Source: JABIAG01 sp964561995 (GTDB taxonomy: Archaea > Nanobdellota > Nanobdellia > Woesearchaeales > JABIAG01). Taken from it: 64,000 bases of DNA. A program made the position numbers and the translations under genes. The stretch lies in assembly GCA_964561995.1 (NCBI GenBank), contig CAZLQZ010000006.1, positions 1-64,000 on the forward strand, in the 5' to 3' direction. Under the pieces are notes generated by a model, which had not been told where the DNA came from, did no database searches, and was given only the letters and a program-made list of their open reading frames with translations. The number at the start of each line of letters is the position of its first letter. Position 1 is the stretch's first letter. Of this stretch, positions 1 to 6,977 are shown in pieces.

Positions 1-68
1 ACTTTGTAGGTTACTTGTTAATTTTAGTAATTGCTGGAATTGGATTGTATTTCATCAGTCGGAAATAG
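1..68 (+). CDS. C-terminal end of a membrane protein (partial)
   Basis: Only the last 21 codons of a gene that begins before the window are visible, ending in TAG at 66-68. The peptide is a hydrophobic stretch (FVGYLLILVIAGIGLYF) followed by a short basic tail (ISRK), so it looks like a C-terminal membrane anchor with a cytoplasmic end. Nothing more can be said about its function. Confidence 0.55.
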   Translation, partial: FVGYLLILVIAGIGLYFISRK

Positions 69-123
69 TTTTTTTTTAATTTTCTTTTAAATTTTTAAAT
101 AAATCATTAAATATTACATAACT

Positions 124-131
124 TTTAAATA
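124..131 (+). promoter_or_regulatory. TATA box of metG
   Basis: The sequence TTTAAATA lies about 27 nt upstream of the metG ATG at 155. That is the distance at which archaeal transcription starts downstream of TATA, so the message would be leaderless or nearly so. No Shine-Dalgarno sequence precedes the ATG. Confidence 0.6.
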
Positions 132-154
132 CTATTCCTTACTTTTTTATTATC

Positions 155-2083
155 ATGAATAAATTTTACATAACTACTGCAATTGATTATCCTAATGCAG
201 ATCCTCACATAGGGCATGCTTATGAGAGGATTATTGCAGATGTTTTTGCTAGGTGGCATAGGCAAAAAGGAGACAAAACCTTTTTTTCTTATGGATTAGA
301 TGAACATGGACAAAAAATTCAAGATGTTGCCGAAAAACACGGAATTTCTCCTCAAAAGTTTGTTGATAAACAAGCTGAAGTTTTCAAAAAGTTTACTAAA
401 TTGTTAAATATTTCTAATGATGCATTTGTTAGAACTACTGATTCTAAGCATGAAAAGTTATGTAAAGAAATGTTTCAAAAAGTTTTAGATAAAGGTGAAA
501 TTTACAAAGGTGAATATAAAGGAAATTATTGTAAGTATGAAGAAACATTTTATACTGATTTACAATTAGTTGATGGTAAGTGTCCTGAATGTAAAAGAGA
601 AACAAAAATTGTTTCTGAAGAATCTTATTTTTTTAAAATGGGTTTATATCAAAAAAGATTAATTGAACATATTGAAAAAAATGATAAGTTTATTTTACCA
701 GAAACAAGAAGAAATGAAATTTTATCACGATTAAAAAAAGAAGATTTACGAGACTTGTGTGTTTCTAGAACCAGTTTTGATTGGGGAATTAAATTACCAA
801 ATGATCCAAAACATATAATCTATGTCTGGTTTGATGCTTTATTGAATTATTTGAGTGTTATAAATTATCCTTCTGAAATGTGGCCGGCTGATGTTCATGT
901 AATTGGAAAGGACATAATTTGGTTTCATACAGTAATTTGGCCAACTATGTTGATGGCTTTAGATATTGAATTGCCAAAAACAATCTATGCTCACGGTTTT
1001 ATTAATGATTCAAAAGGAGAAGCAATGAGTAAATCTTTAGGTAATGTTGTAGACCCTGTTGAAATAGTTGAATTATATGGTGCTGATGCATTGAGATTTT
1101 ATTTGACAAGAGTAATTCCTTATGGTGATGATGGTAGTTTTTCAGAAAAAGAATTAGTTGAAAAGTATAATAAAGAACTCGGTAATGATTTGGGTAATTT
1201 ATTAAAAAGAGTTCAAGTGTTGTCTAGAAATTATTTTGAAAATAAAGTTGATAATGAAGAATTTAAAGATGAAATAAAAGTAATTGATTCTTTTAATAAA
1301 ATTGATGAGTTAATTAAAAATTTACAATATCATAAAGCTTTAGATTTAATTTGGTCAGAATTAAGAAAAATTAATGCTTATTTAAACGAAAAGGAACCTT
1401 GGAATAATGAAAATCAAAGAAAACAAGTTATTTACAATTCGTTAGATAATTTAAGAATTATTGCTCATTATCTTAATTCTTTTATTCCTGAAAGTGCAGA
1501 AAAAATTTCTAAACAATTAAAATTTAAGTTTGACACTTTTGACAATTTGAAGTTTGGAACTCAAAATTATGAAATACAGCATGGTGATATTTTATTTCCT
1601 AAAATTGAATTTGAAGAAACTCCGGAATTTCCATTAAATCTTAAAGTTGGAGAAATTTTAGAAGTAAAAAGAGTACCAGATGCTGATAAATTATATTTGT
1701 TGCAGGTTAATTTAGGTACTAAAAACATTCAATTGGTGGCAGGTGTTGCACCTTATTATTCAGAAGAAGAATTAAAAGGAAGACATATTATTGTTGTAAC
1801 TAATCTTAAAAAAGCCAAATTAAGAGGTTTTGAAAGTCAAGGGATGCTGTTGGCTGGAAGTAAAGATGATAAAGTTAAATTATTAAGTGCACCTAATACT
1901 AGTCCTGGTGGTGAAGTTAATGTTGAAGGTTTTTTAAATGCAACTAGGGAAATTAGTTATGATGAATTTCAAAAAGTTAAATTAAAAGTAAAAGATAAAC
2001 ACGTTTGGTTTAATGATAAAATTTTAAAAACAAGTAAAGAAGATGTTGAAGTTGATGTTGCAGACGGTGCATCTGTAAGATAA
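155..2083 (+). CDS. metG: Methionyl-tRNA synthetase with C-terminal tRNA-binding domain
   Basis: Charges tRNA-Met with methionine using ATP (class I synthetase, cytoplasmic). The 642-residue protein carries the HIGH signature (PHIGHAYE, residues 17-24), a zinc knuckle region with paired cysteines (YCKYEE near 125 and CPEC near 145), and the KMSKS loop as AMSKSLGN near 290. The C-terminal 110 residues (from about 530, VGEILEVKRVPDADKLY) form a Trbp111/EMAP-II-like OB-fold that binds tRNA. In many archaea this domain is a separate protein; here it is fused, as in many bacteria. A TATA box 27 nt upstream supports the ATG. It is transcribed alone; the next gene has its own AT-rich leader 40 bp later. 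Confidence 0.96.
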   Translation: MNKFYITTAIDYPNADPHIGHAYERIIADVFARWHRQKGDKTFFSYGLDEHGQKIQDVAEKHGISPQKFVDKQAEVFKKFTKLLNISNDAFVRTTDSKHEKLCKEMFQKVLDKGEIYKGEYKGNYCKYEETFYTDLQLVDGKCPECKRETKIVSEESYFFKMGLYQKRLIEHIEKNDKFILPETRRNEILSRLKKEDLRDLCVSRTSFDWGIKLPNDPKHIIYVWFDALLNYLSVINYPSEMWPADVHVIGKDIIWFHTVIWPTMLMALDIELPKTIYAHGFINDSKGEAMSKSLGNVVDPVEIVELYGADALRFYLTRVIPYGDDGSFSEKELVEKYNKELGNDLGNLLKRVQVLSRNYFENKVDNEEFKDEIKVIDSFNKIDELIKNLQYHKALDLIWSELRKINAYLNEKEPWNNENQRKQVIYNSLDNLRIIAHYLNSFIPESAEKISKQLKFKFDTFDNLKFGTQNYEIQHGDILFPKIEFEETPEFPLNLKVGEILEVKRVPDADKLYLLQVNLGTKNIQLVAGVAPYYSEEELKGRHIIVVTNLKKAKLRGFESQGMLLAGSKDDKVKLLSAPNTSPGGEVNVEGFLNATREISYDEFQKVKLKVKDKHVWFNDKILKTSKEDVEVDVADGASVR

Positions 2084-2123
2084 ATTCTAAATCTTTTTAT
2101 AATTAAAACTATTTCTTATATTT

Positions 2124-2408
2124 ATGGACATAAAAACTGTAAAACAATATGTTGATTTTCTTGATGCGGTTGTTGAAGATGGATCTGAATTAAATATTGT
2201 TGATTTTGGTGGAAAATATCTTGATAGTTTTGGTTTAGCTTTTTATGAAATTGCTGAAGAAAAAGGTCACATTGAAATTCATAGACCAGAAGATGGATAT
2301 AGACATTTAGGTATAACTTTAGAAGGATTGCATGTTTTAGAAATGTTAACTTCTTTTTATAATCCTAAACGTATTTCTGATTTAGAAAAATTTGTATCGA
2401 TGAATTAA
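2124..2408 (+). CDS. Hypothetical protein, 94 aa
   Basis: A short acidic protein that I do not recognise. The segment YRHLGITLEGLHVLEML (about residues 59-75) resembles the last helix and wing of a winged-helix domain, so a small DNA-binding or protein-binding role is possible but not shown. An AT-rich box (TTTTTATAATT near 2094-2104) about 25 nt before the ATG could be its promoter. It converges with the gene on the other strand and overlaps it by 4 bp. Confidence 0.6.
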   Translation: MDIKTVKQYVDFLDAVVEDGSELNIVDFGGKYLDSFGLAFYEIAEEKGHIEIHRPEDGYRHLGITLEGLHVLEMLTSFYNPKRISDLEKFVSMN

Positions 2409-2776
2409 AGTTTTCCTTGATTATCAATAATGTGGTTTATTGCTTTATTCACAAAATCTTTTCTTCCAACACAAGTTAAAGTTTCTCTAAGAGTTGTGTA
2501 AAATGGTCCTTTTAAGATTTTGTAACTGTTTTCAAACCAGCCTAATATCTCGTCTAACCACTCTTCTTCTTCAGCCCCACCAGTTAAATGGTCTTCAATG
2601 TGTAATGCTGTAAAAGCACCATCTAAGGCTTCTCCAATTTCTTTGTCAGTTCCATAATTTCTTTCAATATATTGGACAACATATAATTCCTGATTTAATC
2701 TTTTAAATAAATCTCTTCTTGGATGACTTATTTGAATGTTCATGTATTTTATAGGTAACTCTTCGTATTTGATCAT
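2405..2776 (-). CDS. Hypothetical protein, 123 aa
   Basis: Unrecognised soluble protein, probably mostly helical, with an acidic central patch (GGAEEEEWLDEIL). It starts 1 bp after the stop of the methyltransferase gene upstream on the same strand, so the two almost certainly share a transcript. No catalytic motif is evident. Confidence 0.65.
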   Translation of the reverse strand: MIKYEELPIKYMNIQISHPRRDLFKRLNQELYVVQYIERNYGTDKEIGEALDGAFTALHIEDHLTGGAEEEEWLDEILGWFENSYKILKGPFYTTLRETLTCVGRKDFVNKAINHIIDNQGKL

Positions 2777-2777
2777 T

Positions 2778-3233
2778 TTATTTCCTACAAATAAATATAA
2801 TATCTATTCCCTCATTTATTTCTTTTTCAATAATAAATAATTCTTTTATTTTATCTTTAATATGTTCTAATTTAGAACTTGCTTTTAATATGCTAAATCC
2901 GAATTTTTGACCAACTCTTTTCATTTCTTTTAATCCTTTTTCTATGTTGTCAAAGTTGTGTATTGCAGTTACTGAGATTACATTTTCAAATTCATCCTCT
3001 TTAAAGGGAAGATTTTCTGCTTTTCCTTTAATGTGAGGGAAAGTATTTTTACTTAGTAATTCTTCGCAGGGATCTATTCCAATAATGTTAGAAAATAATG
3101 AACTGCTTATCCCTGTACCACACCCGACATCTAATGTTTTTTTGTTTCCTATGTGACTATAAATTATTTTGGTTTTATTAAGTTGCTCTTCTTTTCTTAA
3201 AGAGTGATATTTGTCTGCATTGGAGTATTCCAT
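2778..3233 (-). CDS. Small class I SAM-dependent methyltransferase
   Basis: Contains the S-adenosylmethionine-binding motif I as LDVGCGTGIS (about residues 34-43), an acidic motif II (IIGIDP, about 50-55) and a motif like ENVISVTAIHNF that matches the Methyltransf_11 family. At 151 residues it is short: the C-terminal part of the Rossmann fold is abbreviated, which is common in DPANN proteins. The substrate cannot be inferred. First gene of a two-gene operon with the 123-aa orphan that follows. Confidence 0.8.
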   Translation of the reverse strand: MEYSNADKYHSLRKEEQLNKTKIIYSHIGNKKTLDVGCGTGISSSLFSNIIGIDPCEELLSKNTFPHIKGKAENLPFKEDEFENVISVTAIHNFDNIEKGLKEMKRVGQKFGFSILKASSKLEHIKDKIKELFIIEKEINEGIDIIFICRK

Positions 3234-3275
3234 ATTAGTGGGTAATTAAAAGTGTTATAAAAAACCTTTCAAAAC

Positions 3276-3284
3276 ATTTAAATA
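3276..3284 (+). promoter_or_regulatory. TATA box of the small membrane-protein pair
   Basis: ATTTAAATA centred about 27 nt before the ATG at 3307. No ribosome binding site is present between box and start, so leaderless translation of the first gene is likely. Confidence 0.5.
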
Positions 3285-3306
3285 GTAGTTTTTTAAAGAA
3301 TTTATT

Positions 3307-3609
3307 ATGACTGATCAATTATTTTATGTTGGTGTGTTGCAATTAACTGTAGTATTTTTATCTATTGCTGCAGGTATTATCTCAATAACATTATTTAAGG
3401 TTTCAAAAAAACATGAAGTTCTTTCTGCTTGGAAGACTCTTATAGTTGTATTAATTTTATTTGCTTTTGGAGAAATACTTGGAATTTTAGATGCTTTTAA
3501 CATATATCGAGAAATTGCCTTTTTAAGACATGTTATGCCTTCATTTATTTTAGGTTTTTTAATTGTCGCAATAGTACAACAAATATTTATAATAAAGGGT
3601 AAAGCATAA
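3307..3609 (+). CDS. Small membrane protein, three TM helices
   Basis: A 100-residue hydrophobic protein with three predicted membrane helices (about residues 8-28, 43-63 and 74-95) joined by short charged loops. Its last two helices resemble those of the next gene: an acidic residue in the second helix, then a Leu-rich turn (EILGILDAFNIY versus EFLTILKFFNVL). The pair therefore looks like diverged paralogues, perhaps forming a heteromer. The stop overlaps the next start (TAATG), indicating translational coupling. Function unknown. Confidence 0.7.
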   Translation: MTDQLFYVGVLQLTVVFLSIAAGIISITLFKVSKKHEVLSAWKTLIVVLILFAFGEILGILDAFNIYREIAFLRHVMPSFILGFLIVAIVQQIFIIKGKA

Positions 3610-3953
3610 TGGTATACGAAACTTTTATAGCATCATTGTCAAAGATTGCAGCAATTTATAATGTTGCATTTAGTTTGATTGTGTTTTATTTATTACTACA
3701 ATTAATTTTAATGGGAAAAAAACATAAAAAGGTTTTCATTAAACCTTGGTATTTTTTATTTGCTGCAGTTTCAGTTTTTGTAGTTGAGGAATTTTTAACG
3801 ATACTTAAGTTTTTTAATGTACTTTCAGATGTAATTGTACCAAGATGGATTAATGCAGTTTTTGAGTTAATTATGGTTACTTTATTCATATATATGCTGT
3901 TTGTTCAGATAAATCATGTGAGTGAAAAGTACAACAAAAAGAAAGCTTTTTAA
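3609..3953 (+). CDS. Small membrane protein, three TM helices
   Basis: A 114-residue integral membrane protein with three hydrophobic segments (about 10-33, 46-66, 83-103) and a basic tail (KYNKKKAF). It begins on the last base of the preceding gene's stop codon. The similarity of the middle segment to the preceding protein suggests duplication. No known family recognised. Confidence 0.7.
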   Translation: MVYETFIASLSKIAAIYNVAFSLIVFYLLLQLILMGKKHKKVFIKPWYFLFAAVSVFVVEEFLTILKFFNVLSDVIVPRWINAVFELIMVTLFIYMLFVQINHVSEKYNKKKAF

Positions 3954-3976
3954 ATAATAATTTAATCACGATAAAA

Positions 3977-4492
3977 ATGGACGAATTAAAAGAACAACAA
4001 TGCCCAATCTGTCAAAAGAAAACTTTGACTTTGATGGAAGATGAACAGGAAGTACCTTTTTTTGGTAAGCTTGCTATCTTTTCAATGACTTGTTCTGATT
4101 GTGGATTTAAAAAATCCGATATTGAATCTATTGCACCTAAAGAAGCTGTTAAATATACACTAGAAGTAAATTCTGAAGAAGATTTGAAAATTAGAGTTGT
4201 TAAGTCTTCAGGAGCTACAGTTAAAATTCCACATATTATTACAATGGAACCTGGTCCTGCTTCAAATGGTTATGTTACCAACGTTGAGGGAGTTTTAAAT
4301 AGAGCTAAGGAAGCAGTAGAAACTATGAAAGATAGTGATGAAGATCCAAAAATTCAGAAGAAATGTAAAAATATGCTTAAAAAAATTCAAAAAGTTTTAT
4401 GGGGCAGAGAAAAAGTTAAAATTACAATTGATGATCCCACTGGAAATAGTGCAATAATTTCTGAAAATGCTGTTAAATCAAAATCTAAATGA
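3977..4492 (+). CDS. ZPR1-type zinc finger protein
   Basis: Archaeal ZPR1 homologue of 171 residues. The C4 zinc finger is CPIC (residues 9-12) with CSDCGFKKSD (about 39-48), the second half in the typical ZPR1 form. It is followed by the ZPR1 beta domain (LKIRVVKSSGATVKIP) and the family's GYVTNVEGVL segment. Eukaryotic ZPR1 binds eEF1A and aids its folding; an analogous role with archaeal aEF1A is plausible but untested. It converges with and overlaps by 8 bp the large orphan gene on the minus strand. Confidence 0.88.
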   Translation: MDELKEQQCPICQKKTLTLMEDEQEVPFFGKLAIFSMTCSDCGFKKSDIESIAPKEAVKYTLEVNSEEDLKIRVVKSSGATVKIPHIITMEPGPASNGYVTNVEGVLNRAKEAVETMKDSDEDPKIQKKCKNMLKKIQKVLWGREKVKITIDDPTGNSAIISENAVKSKSK

Positions 4493-6146
4493 GTTCTTTT
4501 AAATAATCATTTAATCTTTTTTCTCTTTTACCTGGTTCAATAACTAATTCTAATCTGTTATTCATTTCATAAATTATTTCTTTAATTGGTACTCTATGGA
4601 ATGTGGCTAATATATTTTGAATGTTTTTAATTCCTTTTCCCATAATTGAGTTTAATGTTTCGTAATCAAAATCTCTTCTAAGAACAGTTGCATACGCTTG
4701 AGCGTGTCTTAAATACTCTTTAAATGCACAAGTTCCGTTTTCTTTTCTTAAAAAGTATCTTTGAGAAGAATGATAAATTTTTCTTGTATTGGCACTTGCT
4801 GCAGTAAAATCAATTATTGTTGATTTTGATACTAAATCATATTGTCCATCTTTTCTATATCTAATATTGTTTGATTCTCTAAATACTTTATTTTGACATG
4901 CAATTCTAAATTTTCTGTTTAAATATTCTCCCACAAATTCATCTTGTCCATTAGGAAATATTAAGTGAGAATCCTTTTCTATAGTGTCAATTTTATCTGC
5001 TAAATAAGCTCCAAAAATTCGAGAAGGGATATCATGTTGTAATTCAATATGTCCTAAATTCGTAAATGTTTGGGGCAAAAACCCTGCAATTACTATTGCT
5101 ATATCATCGCTGCATCCTTTTCCTCTGTGAAGTCTATGATAAACATTTTTATAGCTTTTTTCTTTTGATTTATCTTTAACTGCTGAATGTAATTTTAAGT
5201 CTTTCCATTTAATTTTATTAAGGTCTATATTGTCCCAATCAAAATTTGTTTTTCTAAAAATCCCTAAATCATACAATAATTCTTCTCTTTTTTCTCCTTC
5301 TAAAAAACAAAGAAATTCGGACCAATTTTGATATGATGATGTTGAAAGGTGTGTTAACCAAATCCCTTGTTCTTTTAATAAATTACTATCTGTTTGGTAA
5401 CATTCTCCTCCACCCATTTGAAATCCATATTTGTTAAATACTTCACTTCTAATTCCTTCATAACGATCCATTAATGATGCAAAGTAAAATCCTCTCATCA
5501 TTTCCATAAGATTAACTTTTACTCCTTTAAATAAAGTCATTCCAGAAATATTTTTTTTCCTAATGGTTTTATATTTTTTATCAGGATTAAATTTTGACCC
5601 ACTTTTAATGGAATAGTCCAAAAAATCATCCATTAATGTAACTATTTCATCAATGTATCCTTGACTTCTTTTTTCAAAAGTTGTGAGTAATCTTCTTTCT
5701 CTTTCAATTTCTCTTCTTTGATGAGCTAAACAACTTATTACTCTGTCAGTGGTGGTATTTTCATAACTATCTTCTTTAAATGTGGCATGTCTATTTTGAG
5801 CATGACCTGCAATTGCTCTTACATTAAGATCAAATTCAAGATCTTTTGATGCAAACATTAAAGACCCTTCAATATTCATAGCACAAAAGTCTCTTGCAAT
5901 CATTTCAGAAGGAGCTTCTGCAGATTTCCACATTAATGTATTAAATTCTTTTTCATCTTTTGTAAATAAATTTTCAACAATATATTTTAGTTTTGAATTG
6001 TCTAATTTTGCGATGTCTGAAATAGAAGGGATATTAAATTCTTCTCGTGGATATTTCTCTTCAAGTTTGTGATGAAAATAGCTACAAATTTGTCTTTCGG
6101 TAGGTTTTGAAGGTTTAAGTTCTGAGTCTAAGTTATTTCTTCCCAT
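4485..6146 (-). CDS. Large orphan protein, 553 aa, possibly PD-(D/E)XK-related
   Basis: I do not recognise the family. There is no signal peptide or membrane segment. The C-terminal third contains DGQYDLVSKSTIIDFTA followed about 25 residues later by LRHAQAYATVLRRDF. This has the spacing of the core of Cas4/RecB-like PD-(D/E)XK domains (D...hDxK...QhxxYxxhL), but the catalytic lysine position is Thr, so it would be inactive or the likeness is chance. The centre is rich in His, Arg and Cys. Composition matches the neighbours, giving no hint of recent transfer. Confidence 0.7.
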   Translation of the reverse strand: MGRNNLDSELKPSKPTERQICSYFHHKLEEKYPREEFNIPSISDIAKLDNSKLKYIVENLFTKDEKEFNTLMWKSAEAPSEMIARDFCAMNIEGSLMFASKDLEFDLNVRAIAGHAQNRHATFKEDSYENTTTDRVISCLAHQRREIERERRLLTTFEKRSQGYIDEIVTLMDDFLDYSIKSGSKFNPDKKYKTIRKKNISGMTLFKGVKVNLMEMMRGFYFASLMDRYEGIRSEVFNKYGFQMGGGECYQTDSNLLKEQGIWLTHLSTSSYQNWSEFLCFLEGEKREELLYDLGIFRKTNFDWDNIDLNKIKWKDLKLHSAVKDKSKEKSYKNVYHRLHRGKGCSDDIAIVIAGFLPQTFTNLGHIELQHDIPSRIFGAYLADKIDTIEKDSHLIFPNGQDEFVGEYLNRKFRIACQNKVFRESNNIRYRKDGQYDLVSKSTIIDFTAASANTRKIYHSSQRYFLRKENGTCAFKEYLRHAQAYATVLRRDFDYETLNSIMGKGIKNIQNILATFHRVPIKEIIYEMNNRLELVIEPGKREKRLNDYLKELI

Positions 6147-6200
6147 ATTATAAATGGTTTTAATCTTATTTTTAACTATTTGTCTTTTTTAAACCATATT

Positions 6201-6353
6201 TTACTTATTTAGTTTTCTTAAAATACTATTTAATTCAGAAATCTTTCTTTGTTGATCCATAATTGTGGTGAGTAGTGTGGTATTTTTATATTTTAAGTCT
6301 TTTATTTCTAGGTCTTTTCTCTTAATTGCTTGTTCATAGATTTTATCATTCAT
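6201..6353 (-). CDS. Small coiled-coil protein, 50 aa
   Basis: An open frame of 50 codons starts at ATG 6353 and ends at TAA 6201-6203. The peptide is highly charged and heptad-like (begins MNDKIYEQAIKRKDLEIKD, ends LNSILRKLNK), so it should form a single helix or short coiled coil. It sits alone between two divergently arranged genes and fills the only otherwise empty part of this interval. Function unknown; real but unverified. Confidence 0.5.
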   Translation of the reverse strand: MNDKIYEQAIKRKDLEIKDLKYKNTTLLTTIMDQQRKISELNSILRKLNK

Positions 6354-6441
6354 TATATGTTTTTATGTTAATTTTGTATTTAAATCTTTTCTATTGGATA
6401 TAATACTTAAATTTTATATATCTTGTTAAATTACTTAATTT

Positions 6442-6975
6442 ATGGTTAAATATAATCCTCAAAATAATCCTTACAGGCCACATTTAAATGATGAAGTATT
6501 AGACACTCTTATTGATAAGTCTAAAACAAGATTTTATTTTGAAAAGAAAATATATTTTAGTCATATGTCTAGAAAATATATGGATCAAATTGAAAGAAGA
6601 CTTGAGCAGCGGGCTGCTAAAATGCCTGATATGTTGGAGGCAAATAGGTGGAAAAATGATGTTAGAAATACACTTAAGCAATTCTTAGTTCCAATAAAAG
6701 GATATGAATTTGATGAAAGAACTGCAACTTTAATTACTACAGAGAAAATTCAATCTTTTAAAGGCCGGGTAACAAGTGCTTTTTCTTGTACAATTGAATC
6801 CCCTTACAAACTTAAAAGAGCTTTGGGGTATTTGACTGCGGGAATTTTAGTTGGGTTTTGTCTTTATGGTGGTTATGTTGTAAAAAAAATGATTTTAGCA
6901 TCATCTGAAACTGCTGGAGCAAGGGCTGCTACTTTGGAAGAAATATTTCTAAAAAATGATGGTCAAAAAGAATAA
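6442..6975 (+). CDS. Hypothetical protein with one TM helix near the C-terminus
   Basis: A 177-residue protein with a basic, helical N-terminal region (RKYMDQIERRLEQRAAKM) and a single membrane segment at about residues 128-148 (LGYLTAGILVGFCLYGGYVV). The short C-terminal tail after the helix is acidic. There is no signal peptide, so it is probably a C-terminally anchored protein with a cytoplasmic body. No family recognised. It converges with the fusion gene that follows. Confidence 0.65.
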   Translation: MVKYNPQNNPYRPHLNDEVLDTLIDKSKTRFYFEKKIYFSHMSRKYMDQIERRLEQRAAKMPDMLEANRWKNDVRNTLKQFLVPIKGYEFDERTATLITTEKIQSFKGRVTSAFSCTIESPYKLKRALGYLTAGILVGFCLYGGYVVKKMILASSETAGARAATLEEIFLKNDGQKE

Positions 6976-6977
6976 TT

